Notes: generated by a model not told the origin, from the sequence alone. 64,000 bases of DNA from JAEYZM01 sp943372195 (GCA_943372195.1 CALRXS010000015.1:9508-73507), one strand, 5' to 3'. Shown: positions 7,782 to 15,604, numbered from the stretch's first letter. A program made the numbers and translations.

Positions 7782-8294
7782 TTAGTGTTGATGTCCGCCT
7801 TCACCGTGAACATGACCATGATCCATCTCTTCTTCACTTGCCTCGCGAATTCCGATAACAGTACCTTGGAAATACAAATCTTTACCAGCTAAAGGGTGGT
7901 TAAAGTCCATTTTCACAAACTGATCTGTAACACCTAAAACTAAACCTTGCATTTTATTACCTTCGTTATCGCTCATAGGGATAAATGCTCCTTCAGCTAC
8001 AACTTCTGCATCGAACTCACCATCAACCATAAACACTTCGATAGGAAGGTCAACGATAGCTGTTTCATCGAATTCACCGTAGCCACTTTCTTCTTTCGAC
8101 AATACGAAATCGAATGCTGCACCACTTTCTAATTCAGCAAGAGCTGATTCGAATTTTTCTGGTAAGCCACTAACACCGTGTAAATACATAAAAGGTTGCT
8201 CATTGGTAACTTTTTCAACCAATAACACTTCTTCGCCATTGCGAATACTCAATTCGTAGCTTAAAGAAACTACTTTGTTTTCTGATATTTTCAT
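7782..8294 (-). CDS. slyD: FKBP-type peptidyl-prolyl isomerase, SlyD-like
   Basis: SlyD-type enzymes catalyse proline cis-trans isomerisation, hold unfolded proteins and bind nickel. The 170-residue protein has the FKBP half-domains (PFMYLHGVSGLPEKFESAL near 35 and MDFNHPLAGKDLYFQ near 130) split by the insert-in-flap region. It ends in a histidine-rich tail, MDHGHVHGEGGHQH, shorter than in E. coli SlyD. A single-gene unit: a promoter box lies upstream and a terminator downstream. Confidence 0.88.
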   Translation of the reverse strand: MKISENKVVSLSYELSIRNGEEVLLVEKVTNEQPFMYLHGVSGLPEKFESALAELESGAAFDFVLSKEESGYGEFDETAIVDLPIEVFMVDGEFDAEVVAEGAFIPMSDNEGNKMQGLVLGVTDQFVKMDFNHPLAGKDLYFQGTVIGIREASEEEMDHGHVHGEGGHQH

Positions 8295-8382
8295 TTTTTA
8301 ATAAATAACAATTTATGATTGATGAATGGTCTGTGAAAAGTACCTTTTGAGGAGCAGAATACAGTATTTTACAATCGATTCA

Positions 8383-8390
8383 CAAAAGTA
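8383..8390 (-). promoter_or_regulatory. -7 box TACTTTTG for slyD
   Basis: A perfect TAnnTTTG match on the minus strand, 89 bases upstream of slyD. It shares the divergent 203-bp spacer with the gyrB promoter. No clear -33 TTTG is seen. Confidence 0.5.
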
Positions 8391-8467
8391 CATAAATACT
8401 TAACAGATTGTTGAAAAAAAATCGATTTTTCGAACATTTTATTCAGGGTAATGAGGGCTAAAAAAGG

Positions 8468-8475
8468 TATCTTTG
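8468..8475 (+). promoter_or_regulatory. -7 box TATCTTTG for gyrB
   Basis: A perfect TAnnTTTG match 22 bases upstream of the gyrB ATG, implying a 5' leader of about 15-20 bases. The -33 region is TTC rather than TTG. Confidence 0.55.
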
Positions 8476-8497
8476 AAGCTATTGCTTAAAAAAGATT

Positions 8498-10456
8498 ATG
8501 AGTGAGGTAAAAGAAGATAAATCAAACTATTCAGCTGATAATATTCAGGTATTAGAAGGATTAGAGGCGGTTCGTAAGAGACCAGCCATGTACATTGGTG
8601 ATACGGGTATCAAAGGCCTACACCACTTAGTTTATGAGGTTGTCGATAACTCTATCGATGAGGCATTAGCAGGTTACTGTACAGACATCTATGTTTCTAT
8701 TTTAGAAGACAATTCAATTAGAGTTAAAGATAATGGTAGAGGTATACCTACTGACATGCACCCTAAAGAGAAGAAATCGGCTTTAGAGGTTGTAATGACA
8801 GTACTTCACGCTGGTGGTAAATTCGACAAAGATACTTACAAGGTATCAGGCGGATTGCACGGTGTGGGTGTGAGTTGCGTGAACGCTTTGTCTACATTTT
8901 TACAAGCAGAGGTTCATCGTGATGGTAAGGTATTCGTACAAGAATATTCAAAAGGTAAGCCACAGTTTGATGTTAAGCAAACTGGTGAAACTACTTATAG
9001 AGGTACGATTGTAACTTTCAAACCTGATGCTGAAATTTTCACACAGACTACTGAATACAAATTTGACACTTTAGCTGCTCGTTTAAGAGAGTTAGCTTAT
9101 TTGAATAAAGGCATCCGTCTAACATTAACAGATGAGCGTGAGAAAACGGAGACAGGTGAATTTTTCGCTGAAACTTTTTACTCTGAAGGTGGCTTGAGAG
9201 AGTTTGTTAAGTATCTGGATGGTACAAGAGAGCCATTGATTCCAGAACCCATCTACGTAGAAGGTATGAAATCTGGTATTCCTGTTGAATTAGCATTACA
9301 ATATAATTCAACCTATACTGAGAACATACATTCGTATGTAAACAATATTAACACTATTGAAGGTGGTACTCACGTAGCTGGTTTCAGACGCGGATTAACG
9401 AGAACTTTAAAAGCATATGCTGATAAATCAGGAATGTTGAAGAACTTGAAAATTGAAATTACAGGTGATGACTTTAGAGAAGGTTTGACAGCAGTAATTT
9501 CGGTGAAGGTTCAGGAGCCACAGTTCGAGGGACAAACGAAAACGAAGTTAGGTAATAACGAAGTAACAGGTGCAGTTGATCAAGCAGTAGGTGAAATTTT
9601 AAATATCTATTTAGAAGAGAACCCTAAAGAGGCTAAACAAATTGTACAAAAAGTAATATTAGCAGCTACAGCTAGACATGCTGCACGTAAAGCAAGAGAG
9701 TTAGTACAAAGAAAAAATGTATTAACTGGTACAGGCTTACCGGGCAAATTATCTGACTGTTCTGAATCAGATCCATCAGTTTGTGAATTATACCTTGTCG
9801 AGGGAGATTCAGCGGGTGGTACTGCAAAACAAGGAAGAAATAGAGCTTTTCAAGCGATCTTACCTTTAAAAGGTAAAATCTTAAACGTTGAAAAAGCAAT
9901 GGAACATAAAATCTATGAGAACGACGAGATAAAAAATATTTTCACCGCTATGGGTGTAAGTATAGGTACTCAAGATGATGTTAAAGCATTGAACGTTGAC
10001 AAATTAAGATATCATAAAATCATTATCATGACCGATGCTGATATCGACGGATCTCACATCACTACTTTAATTCTTACTTTCTTCTTTAGATACATGAAAG
10101 AATTAATAGAATCGGGTTATATATACATTGCTACTCCTCCACTTTACTTAGTGAAAAAAGGTAAAGAACAAGAGTATGCATGGAACGATGATCAACGTGA
10201 TATTGCTATTCAAAGATTAAAAGGTCAAGGTAAAGAAGAATCTGTAAACGTTCAACGTTACAAAGGTTTGGGAGAGATGAACGCGGAGCAATTATGGGAA
10301 ACTACTATGAACCCAGAATCTCGTACTTTACGCCAAGTAACTATTGAAAATGCTGCAGAGTGTGATCATATTTTCTCTATGTTAATGGGCGACGAAGTTG
10401 CACCGAGAAGAGACTTTATAGAGAGAAATGCTAAATACGCACGTATAGATGTATAA
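8498..10456 (+). CDS. gyrB: DNA gyrase subunit B
   Basis: The ATPase/TOPRIM subunit of gyrase, which introduces negative supercoils with GyrA. The 652-residue protein has the GHKL ATPase motifs (VDNSIDEALAG, DNGRGIP, GGLHGVGVSCVNALS), the transducer domain, the TOPRIM motifs EGDSAGGTAKQGRNR and DADIDGSHI, and the closing PRRDFIERNAKYARIDV. It lacks the extra insert of the E. coli protein, as is normal for the phylum. It is transcribed alone, away from slyD, and is followed by a strong palindrome. Confidence 0.98.
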   Translation: MSEVKEDKSNYSADNIQVLEGLEAVRKRPAMYIGDTGIKGLHHLVYEVVDNSIDEALAGYCTDIYVSILEDNSIRVKDNGRGIPTDMHPKEKKSALEVVMTVLHAGGKFDKDTYKVSGGLHGVGVSCVNALSTFLQAEVHRDGKVFVQEYSKGKPQFDVKQTGETTYRGTIVTFKPDAEIFTQTTEYKFDTLAARLRELAYLNKGIRLTLTDEREKTETGEFFAETFYSEGGLREFVKYLDGTREPLIPEPIYVEGMKSGIPVELALQYNSTYTENIHSYVNNINTIEGGTHVAGFRRGLTRTLKAYADKSGMLKNLKIEITGDDFREGLTAVISVKVQEPQFEGQTKTKLGNNEVTGAVDQAVGEILNIYLEENPKEAKQIVQKVILAATARHAARKARELVQRKNVLTGTGLPGKLSDCSESDPSVCELYLVEGDSAGGTAKQGRNRAFQAILPLKGKILNVEKAMEHKIYENDEIKNIFTAMGVSIGTQDDVKALNVDKLRYHKIIIMTDADIDGSHITTLILTFFFRYMKELIESGYIYIATPPLYLVKKGKEQEYAWNDDQRDIAIQRLKGQGKEESVNVQRYKGLGEMNAEQLWETTMNPESRTLRQVTIENAAECDHIFSMLMGDEVAPRRDFIERNAKYARIDV

Positions 10457-10459
10457 CTT

Positions 10460-10528
10460 AGTACTAGAATAGCTAGTCGCTAGACACTAGTAACTGTCTA
10501 GCGACTAGCTACTAGCTACTTCAGTACT
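10460..10528. repeat. Heptamer-built palindrome, copy A
   Basis: A 17-bp perfect stem (TAGCTAGTCGCTAGACA, 10470-10486, with its complement at 10495-10511) encloses the loop CTAGTAAC. It is extended by AGTACT ends at both sides. The sequence is assembled from 7-mer words such as CTAGTCG and CTAGCTA. It lies between convergent gyrB and the serine hydrolase gene. It shares its right arm (GACTAGCTACTAGCTACTTC and the following AGTACTATC) with copy B at 11648-11720. It may also act as a terminator, although no T-tract follows. Confidence 0.85.
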
Positions 10529-10532
10529 ATCT

Positions 10533-11630
10533 TTATAAAGATTTGCTTAAATCAGTAAAGAATCTCCACCAACTTACATTTCCGTAGTCACTTCCTTGGC
10601 GAACGATAATTAAATTCTTTTCCGGATTTACATAGATGAATTGTCCGAGTATACCTTGTGCTAAATAGTCTTTACCAGGGTTTGGTATCCACCATTGGTA
10701 TTGGTAGTAATCTGGACTTACCTTATCATTATCAGGTTGTGTTGAATTTACAACCCAGTTATATGGTATAACTGGAGTTGAATTCCAGTAACCTTTATTT
10801 AAATATAACCTTCCGAATTTAGCAAAATCACGAGCTGTAGCATTTATACAGCAAAATGTTTTTTCAAGCCCGTTGAAGCGTCTATCTATACTCCAAGAAG
10901 CAGGCGTCTCCATACTTAATGGTGTCCATATTTTTTCTTGAAGATATTCTGTAACTGTTTTATCTTTCAAACTACGCTCTAAAACCAATCCGAGTAATTG
11001 CGTATTACCACTTTGATATTCGAATTTTATACCTGGATCAGATTTTGTTTTCATTTTAGAAATTGCCTTTCTCAAATTAGTGCCGTAATAAAATTTAGCA
11101 GCATCACCAAAAGGATTGATATAACTTTCATTAAAATCTAATCCGGATGTCATCTGCAATAAATGATAAATAGTCACCTTATCAAAACCACTATTTTTTA
11201 ATTCGGGGATGTATGATATAATAGGATCATGTACGTTACCAATTCTGCCTTCTTCTATAGCACAACCAATCAATGCAGAGGTAATAGACTTTGCCATTGA
11301 GAAAGATGGAACTACATCATTCTTATCATATCCTTTAAAATAATTTTCATAAAGAATAGAATCATTTCTTATGATTAGAAATGCAACCGTTTTATTTTTC
11401 GGAAGAAACTCATCGAGTTTTATATTTTTTTCTTTGTAAATAAATTCTCCTTTAAATGGTGAATTTTCAACTTGATGAAACATAAAAGGTTCTTTACTTT
11501 CTTTCAAATTTCTCTTCGGAAACTTTTTATGATCATTGATATCAGCGAAGTTATAAACTATGTATCTACCTACTTGGCATGAAGACATGCTAAGCAATAA
11601 AATTGAGACTGCGATTAATTTTAGTTTCAT
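10533..11630 (-). CDS. Serine hydrolase lipoprotein, class C beta-lactamase-like fold
   Basis: A 365-residue member of the beta-lactamase/DD-peptidase superfamily (Pfam Beta-lactamase), often annotated as class C-like. A lipoprotein signal peptide ends at Cys18 (LLSMSSC). The nucleophile motif is SMAK (111-114), HLLQMTSGLDF follows, and YQSGN near residue 205 is the Tyr motif. The substrate is unknown: such proteins include esterases, peptidases and wall-modifying enzymes, and the sequence does not establish antibiotic hydrolysis. The gene stands alone between two copies of the same palindromic repeat (10460-10528 and 11648-11720). Confidence 0.85.
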   Translation of the reverse strand: MKLKLIAVSILLLSMSSCQVGRYIVYNFADINDHKKFPKRNLKESKEPFMFHQVENSPFKGEFIYKEKNIKLDEFLPKNKTVAFLIIRNDSILYENYFKGYDKNDVVPSFSMAKSITSALIGCAIEEGRIGNVHDPIISYIPELKNSGFDKVTIYHLLQMTSGLDFNESYINPFGDAAKFYYGTNLRKAISKMKTKSDPGIKFEYQSGNTQLLGLVLERSLKDKTVTEYLQEKIWTPLSMETPASWSIDRRFNGLEKTFCCINATARDFAKFGRLYLNKGYWNSTPVIPYNWVVNSTQPDNDKVSPDYYQYQWWIPNPGKDYLAQGILGQFIYVNPEKNLIIVRQGSDYGNVSWWRFFTDLSKSL

Positions 11631-11647
11631 GATTTAAAGGTAATAAA

Positions 11648-11720
11648 ATAGTACTAAAGTAGCTAGTAGCTAGTAACTAGACAGTTACTAGTGACTAGCT
11701 ACTAGCTACTTCAGTACTAT
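11648..11720. repeat. Heptamer-built palindrome, copy B
   Basis: Two 33-base arms (11648-11680 and 11688-11720) are complementary except at two positions and enclose the loop ACAGTTA. Each arm contains 7-bp units (GTAGCTA, GTAGCTA, GTAACTA). The right arm carries the last eight codons and the stop of the neighbouring protease gene, and it matches the right arm of copy A. The outer ends are ATAGTACT. Confidence 0.9.
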
Positions 11721-12147
11721 CATTTAGCCATAACTGCAGATTTTTATAATCAATTAGAGCCTTTAATTTATAGAGAATATCATTCCCTAACACTCCATGA
11801 ATATTTTGAATACCTAATTTTTCGTAAGTAGAATTAACATGTGATAAATCTAAAACAGCAGCTTTATAATTTTCGAAAATATGATGACCAATTTGAAATT
11901 TATCAATCATAACTTCATAGCTCATCATATTATTAGTACCTAAGCCAGATGAGATTTGTTCAGATGATATAATTTGATTTTCAGGTAAAATATTTTTTAT
12001 AAAACTTAAATCGAATGCTGTTTGTGAAGCGCCTGTATCGAGAATAAAATCAGCAACAATATCGTTCACTTGAGTTTTAATTTTCAAATGATAACCTTGC
12101 TCATTTAGGTGAATGATTTCGAAAGAAATTGCTTTATTATTTCGCAT
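11695..12147 (-). CDS. Retropepsin-like aspartic protease domain protein
   Basis: A 150-residue single-domain protein of the clan AA aspartyl protease type. The catalytic motif is FILDTGASQTAFD (about 34-46) and the hydrophobic-Gly motif is HGVLGNDIL (about 117-125). As in retropepsins, one domain would need to dimerise to form an active site. There is no signal peptide, so it is probably cytoplasmic. Its last residues DSTEVASS and its TAG stop are encoded by the right arm of palindrome B, so the natural C-terminus may have been altered when the repeat arrived. It lies downstream of mdh, from which a terminator separates it. Confidence 0.75.
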   Translation of the reverse strand: MRNNKAISFEIIHLNEQGYHLKIKTQVNDIVADFILDTGASQTAFDLSFIKNILPENQIISSEQISSGLGTNNMMSYEVMIDKFQIGHHIFENYKAAVLDLSHVNSTYEKLGIQNIHGVLGNDILYKLKALIDYKNLQLWLNDSTEVASS

Positions 12148-12176
12148 AAAAAAAGAGGCATTGTTTCCAATGCCTC
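12148..12176 (-). terminator. Terminator after mdh
   Basis: A perfect 9-bp stem GAGGCATTG-TTTC-CAATGCCTC, followed on the minus strand by a run of T. It lies between mdh and the aspartic protease gene. Confidence 0.85.
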
Positions 12177-12190
12177 TCGATTGATTTTGT

Positions 12191-13129
12191 TTATACTAAT
12201 TTCATATCTATTAAGACACTGTTCATATTGCGAACGGCCTCAGCACTCTTGTTGAACATTGCTTGTTCTTCTTCGTTAAGTTTGTAATCTACAATTTGCT
12301 CCCATCCGTTTTTACCAATAACAACTGGTACGCCTAAGCAAATATCTGACTGACCATACTCTCCTTCTAAATAAACACAGCAAGGGAATAATTTTTTCTC
12401 ATCGCGAATGATGCTTTCAACTAATGCAGCACCTGCAGCACCTGGTGCATACCAAGCTGAAGTGCCTAATAAACCAGTTAATGTAGCACCACCTACCATT
12501 GTGTCAGCAGCAACCTTTTTTAACTTCTCAGCATCCATCATATTAGAAACTGGGTGACCATTGATGTTTGCTAAACGAGTTAATGGAATCATAGTTGTAT
12601 CACCGTGTCCGCCTATCACTACACCATGCAAATCAGCTGATGAACAATTTAACTCTTGTGATAAATAATATTTAAATCTCGCGCTATCTAAGATACCACC
12701 CATACCGATTATTCTATTCTTAGGTAAGCCACTTGATTTTAATGCTAAGTATGTCATCGTATCCATCGGATTTGAGATAACAACTATAATTGCATTAGGT
12801 GAATATTTTAAAATATTTTCAGTTACGCCTTTAACGATACCAGCATTAATACCAATTAACTCTTCACGAGTCATACCTGGTTTACGTGGAATTCCAGAAG
12901 TAATTACTGCAACATCAGTACCAGCAGTTTTGGTATAATCGTTTGTACTACCAATAATTTTAGTGTCAAATCCTAGTAATGCTGCCGTCTGCATCATGTC
13001 CATCGCCTTACCTTCAGCAAAACCTTCTTTGATATCTACTAAAACTAATTCAGATGCAAGCTCTTTTCTTGCAATGTTATCGGCACATGTAGCTCCTACT
13101 GCTCCTGCACCTACTACTGTAATTTTCAT
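12191..13129 (-). CDS. mdh: Malate dehydrogenase
   Basis: NAD-dependent interconversion of malate and oxaloacetate in the TCA cycle. The 312-residue protein of the LDH-like type starts MKITVVGAGAVGATCADNIA, which contains the GxGxxG dinucleotide motif. The substrate-binding region GIPRKPGMTREELIGIN, the ISNPMDTMTY segment and the catalytic histidine in GGHGDTTMIPL follow. A longer frame to 13204 exists but adds 25 residues upstream of the conserved start and crosses the promoter, so ATG at 13129 is used. It is divergent from the sugar-nucleotide reductase gene. Confidence 0.96.
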   Translation of the reverse strand: MKITVVGAGAVGATCADNIARKELASELVLVDIKEGFAEGKAMDMMQTAALLGFDTKIIGSTNDYTKTAGTDVAVITSGIPRKPGMTREELIGINAGIVKGVTENILKYSPNAIIVVISNPMDTMTYLALKSSGLPKNRIIGMGGILDSARFKYYLSQELNCSSADLHGVVIGGHGDTTMIPLTRLANINGHPVSNMMDAEKLKKVAADTMVGGATLTGLLGTSAWYAPGAAGAALVESIIRDEKKLFPCCVYLEGEYGQSDICLGVPVVIGKNGWEQIVDYKLNEEEQAMFNKSAEAVRNMNSVLIDMKLV

Positions 13130-13155
13130 ATTGATAAATTTTAATGGAATTTTGG

Positions 13156-13163
13156 CGAATATA
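13156..13163 (-). promoter_or_regulatory. -7 box TATATTCG for mdh
   Basis: TATATTCG on the minus strand differs from TAnnTTTG at one position and lies 27 bases from the mdh ATG. The identical variant TATATTCG lies in front of gap (24749-24756), another central-metabolism gene. Confidence 0.45.
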
Positions 13164-13196
13164 GAGTATTTTCGACTCAGTAAAAAATTGAAATTC

Positions 13197-14102
13197 ATGC
13201 TCAAGAAAATTTTATTAACGGGGAGTAATGGTTTACTCGGACAAAAGATAATCGATCTGCTGAGATATCATACAGAATATGAGTTGATTGCAAGCTCAAA
13301 AGGTGAAAATAGATACCCTAAAGAAGGGGGTTATATATATGAAAACCTCGACATTACCAATCCGCTTGAGGTAGAAAGAATAATTGCTAAATACGAGCCA
13401 TCTGCTGTAATTAATACGGCAGCAATGACTAATGTAGATCAGTGCGAGAGTGATAAAGAAAATTGTGATTTGTTAAATATTAAAGCAGTTGAGTATTTAA
13501 TAAAAGCTTGTACGAAACACAATGTTTACCTAGTTCATTTATCTACTGATTTTATATTTGATGGTGAAAGCGGACCTTACAGCGAAGAAGATGAAGCGAA
13601 GCCATTGAGTTATTATGGGCAATCGAAGTACGAGGCTGAGAAATTATTGTTAAATTCTGGAATTGAATACTCAATATTGAGAACGATTATAGTTTATGGT
13701 GTGGCAGCAAAGATGAGTCGCTCGAATATAGTATTATGGGCGAAATCAGCTTTAGAAAAAGGCGACACCGTAAAAGTGGTTAACGATCAATTTAGAATGC
13801 CAACATTAGCTGAAGATTTAGCACAGGCATGTATTTTAGCAATCGACAAAAGAGCTAAAGGAATATACCATGTAAGTGGTAAAGATTATATGAGTGTAAT
13901 AGAGATGGTAAAGCGAATTGCTAAATTTTACAAATTAGATGAGAGCTTGATTGTAGAAACAGATTCCACCACACTAAATCAAGCAGCGAAGAGACCTCCA
14001 CGTACAGGCTTTATCATTGACAAAGCAATTAAAGAATTAGGCTATGCACCGCATTCATTTGAAGAGGGATTAGCAATAGTAGCCAAACAATTATCAAACT
14101 AA
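13197..14102 (+). CDS. dTDP-4-dehydrorhamnose reductase family protein (RmlD-like SDR)
   Basis: A 301-residue extended short-chain dehydrogenase starting MLKKILLTGSNGLLGQKIID. It has the TGxxGxxG NAD(P) motif at residues 8-15, NTAAMTNVDQCE typical of RmlD-like reductases, and the catalytic YYGQSKYEAEK (YxxxK). RmlD makes dTDP-L-rhamnose, but this relative is not in a rml operon, so the substrate is uncertain. The frame is open further upstream, antisense to mdh. The conserved start fixes ATG at 13197. It is probably co-expressed with the peroxiredoxin 33 bases downstream. Confidence 0.82.
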   Translation: MLKKILLTGSNGLLGQKIIDLLRYHTEYELIASSKGENRYPKEGGYIYENLDITNPLEVERIIAKYEPSAVINTAAMTNVDQCESDKENCDLLNIKAVEYLIKACTKHNVYLVHLSTDFIFDGESGPYSEEDEAKPLSYYGQSKYEAEKLLLNSGIEYSILRTIIVYGVAAKMSRSNIVLWAKSALEKGDTVKVVNDQFRMPTLAEDLAQACILAIDKRAKGIYHVSGKDYMSVIEMVKRIAKFYKLDESLIVETDSTTLNQAAKRPPRTGFIIDKAIKELGYAPHSFEEGLAIVAKQLSN

Positions 14103-14135
14103 ATAGTTATCAATAGAAACCTTAAAAAAATAAAT

Positions 14136-14606
14136 ATGAGCATTACAGTAGGCCAAAAGGCAATCGATTTTACATTATTTAACACAGACAAGAAAGAAGT
14201 AAAATTATCAGATTTCTTAGGTAAGAAAGTGATTATTCATTTCTTTCCACAAGCATTTACAGGTGTATGTACTACACAATTATGTACTATGAGAGACAAC
14301 TTGAATTACTATACAAATCTAAATGCAGTAGTATTAGGCATTTCAGTTGATTCAATCTTTACATTAGGAAAATTCAAAGAAGAGCAAAATTATAACTTCG
14401 ATTTATTGTCAGACTTTAACAAAGAGGTATCACGTTCATATGGTGCAATCTATGAAGATTGGATCTTAAACATGAAAGGTGTATCAAAGCGTTCAGCTTT
14501 TGTAATTGATTCGGAAGGTACGGTTCAATATGCTGAAGTGCTAGAAAGTGCTGGAGACTTGCCAGACTTCAGTAAGATTGAAGAGACGGTAGCGAGGATT
14601 TCGTAG
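14136..14606 (+). CDS. Peroxiredoxin (BCP/AhpE-like thiol peroxidase)
   Basis: A 156-residue cytoplasmic peroxiredoxin that would reduce hydrogen or organic peroxides using a thiol donor. The active site is FFPQAFTGVCTTQLC: Pro38, Thr42 and the peroxidatic Cys45, with Cys50 a possible resolving cysteine, as in E. coli BCP. The thioredoxin-like fold continues through VVLGISVDSIFTLGKF and KRSAFVIDSEGTVQY. It probably shares a transcript with the upstream reductase. A large hairpin with a T-tract follows. Confidence 0.88.
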   Translation: MSITVGQKAIDFTLFNTDKKEVKLSDFLGKKVIIHFFPQAFTGVCTTQLCTMRDNLNYYTNLNAVVLGISVDSIFTLGKFKEEQNYNFDLLSDFNKEVSRSYGAIYEDWILNMKGVSKRSAFVIDSEGTVQYAEVLESAGDLPDFSKIEETVARIS

Positions 14607-14616
14607 TCCGTACAAC

Positions 14617-14752
14617 GTATTCAGTATTCAGTATTCAGTATTCAGTATTCCGATTCACGAATTTATAATTACGTCACGATGAATTTAAAAATCATTGTGA
14701 CGAGCTTTAAAAATTAGGTTTCGGAATACTGAATACTGAATACTATTTTTTT
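14617..14752 (+). repeat. Nested palindrome built from GTATTCA heptamers, with T-tract
   Basis: The left array has four GTATTCA units plus GTATTC-CGA (14617-14653). The right array (14721-14743) is its complement. GTATTCAGTATTCAGTATTC plus CGA at 14631-14653 pairs perfectly over 23 bp with the right array. The 67-base loop holds a second hairpin, CGTCACGATGA (14672-14682) with TCATTGTGACG (14692-14702). Seven T residues follow, so it may terminate the peroxiredoxin transcript. This stretch fills most of the 344-base gap between the peroxiredoxin and adk genes, together with tRNA-Arg. Confidence 0.88.
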
Positions 14753-14779
14753 GATTTCTATTACGAATTACTATATTTG
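14750..14779 (+). promoter_or_regulatory. Promoter of tRNA-Arg
   Basis: TTTG (14750-14753), 18 bases, then TATATTTG (14772-14779) is a full match to the Bacteroidota -33/-7 promoter. The -33 element sits in the T-tract that ends the preceding palindrome. Confidence 0.75.
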
Positions 14780-14781
14780 CA

Positions 14782-14809
14782 GCCCCGAACACATGTTTGG
14801 GGCTTTTTT
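14782..14809 (+). terminator. Terminator-like hairpin between tRNA promoter and tRNA
   Basis: GCCCCGAAC-ACAT-GTTTGGGGC followed by six T residues has every feature of an intrinsic terminator, but starts 3 bases after the -7 box and ends 13 bases before the tRNA. It may be the remnant of a terminator, an attenuator, or a processing leader. Confidence 0.55.
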
Positions 14810-14822
14810 GAAATATTAATAT

Positions 14823-14896
14823 GGACTCGTAGCTCAATTGGATAGAGCATCTGACTACGGATCAGAAGGTTTGGGGTTCGAATCCCTACGAGTCCA
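14823..14896 (+). tRNA. tRNA-Arg (anticodon ACG)
   Basis: A 74-base cloverleaf: acceptor GGACTCG paired with CGAGTCC, D-arm with AGCTCAATTGGATAGAGC, and the anticodon loop CTACGGA in the stem TCTGA/TCAGA giving anticodon ACG. The T-arm has GGTTCGAATCC and the discriminator is A. The CCA end is not encoded. The ACG anticodon is expected to be deaminated to ICG by TadA to read CGU, CGC and CGA. Confidence 0.97.
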
Positions 14897-14900
14897 CTAG

Positions 14901-14931
14901 GCCCGAATAAGCATGCTAATCGGGCTTTTTT
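14901..14931 (+). terminator. Terminator after tRNA-Arg
   Basis: A GCCCGA/TCGGGC stem with an inner AGCATGCT palindrome and six T residues, directly after the tRNA and 20 bases before adk. Confidence 0.8.
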
Positions 14932-14950
14932 AATTTTAAACCAATCTAAT

Positions 14951-15523
14951 ATGTTGAATCTGGTATTATTCGGTCCTCCAGGAGCGGGCAAGGGCACTCA
15001 ATCAGAAAAATTGATTAACAAATTTCAATTAGTGCATTTATCAACGGGCGATATTTTGAGATCTGAAATATCAAACGCTACAGAGTTAGGCTTAGAAGCT
15101 AAGAAACTTATGGACCAAGGTATATTGGTACCAGATGAGGTAGTCATCGGCATGATAAGTAATAAATTAGATGCGAATAAAGATGCCAAAGGATTTATTT
15201 TCGATGGTTTCCCTAGAACAGTTGCACAAGCTGAGGCATTAGATAATTTATTGAGTTCAAAAAATGCAAGCATTTCAAACATGATTGCTTTAGAAGTTGA
15301 GCATGATGAATTAAAGAAAAGATTATTATTAAGAGGTAAAGATTCTGGCCGACCAGATGATGCTAACCCAGAAATAATAGAAAAAAGAATTCAAGAATAT
15401 TTAAACAAAACAGCACCAGTTGCTGAATATTATAAAGCACAAAATAAGTTTTCTTCTATTAATGGAATAGGTAGCATCGATGAAATATTCGATAATATCT
15501 GCACAGAAATAAAAGAAAACTAG
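14951..15523 (+). CDS. adk: Adenylate kinase
   Basis: Interconverts AMP plus ATP with two ADP in the cytoplasm. The 190-residue protein begins MLNLVLFGPPGAGKGTQ with the P-loop at 8-16, followed by the AMP-binding HLSTGDILRSEI and FDGFPRTVAQAE. Its lid is short (GRPDDANPEIIEKR) and has no zinc cysteines. The TAG stop is the first TAG of a heptamer array (15520-15558), so the repeat abuts the coding end. Confidence 0.96.
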   Translation: MLNLVLFGPPGAGKGTQSEKLINKFQLVHLSTGDILRSEISNATELGLEAKKLMDQGILVPDEVVIGMISNKLDANKDAKGFIFDGFPRTVAQAEALDNLLSSKNASISNMIALEVEHDELKKRLLLRGKDSGRPDDANPEIIEKRIQEYLNKTAPVAEYYKAQNKFSSINGIGSIDEIFDNICTEIKEN

Positions 15524-15596
15524 TGACTGGTTACTAGTAACTAGTGACTAGTAACTAGAAAATTGGCTAATTGGCTAATTGACACATTGACTAATT
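15520..15596 (+). repeat. Heptamer array CTAGTRA followed by octamer array AATTGGCT
   Basis: Five 7-mers in a row (CTAGTGA, CTGGTTA, CTAGTAA, CTAGTGA, CTAGTAA) plus CTAG run from 15520 to 15558. Four 8-mers (AATTGGCT twice, AATTGACA, CATTGACT) run from 15561 to 15592. It fills the adk-obgE spacer, and its first unit contributes the adk stop codon. The words match those in palindromes A and B. Confidence 0.85.
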
Positions 15597-15604
15597 AAAT
15601 AAAA

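Noticed and set aside
10533..11630. Antibiotic-resistance beta-lactamase
   Set aside because: Only the general SxxK/Tyr fold is visible; lipoprotein nature and divergence fit an esterase or peptidase equally well.
12963..13196. N-terminal extension of the RmlD-like protein over mdh
   Set aside because: The extension is antisense to mdh and the conserved Rossmann start is at 13197; the extra residues are composition-like noise.
10460..15596. CRISPR array or transposon as explanation for the repeats
   Set aside because: No unique spacers of constant length, no cas genes and no transposase; units are 7-8 bp.
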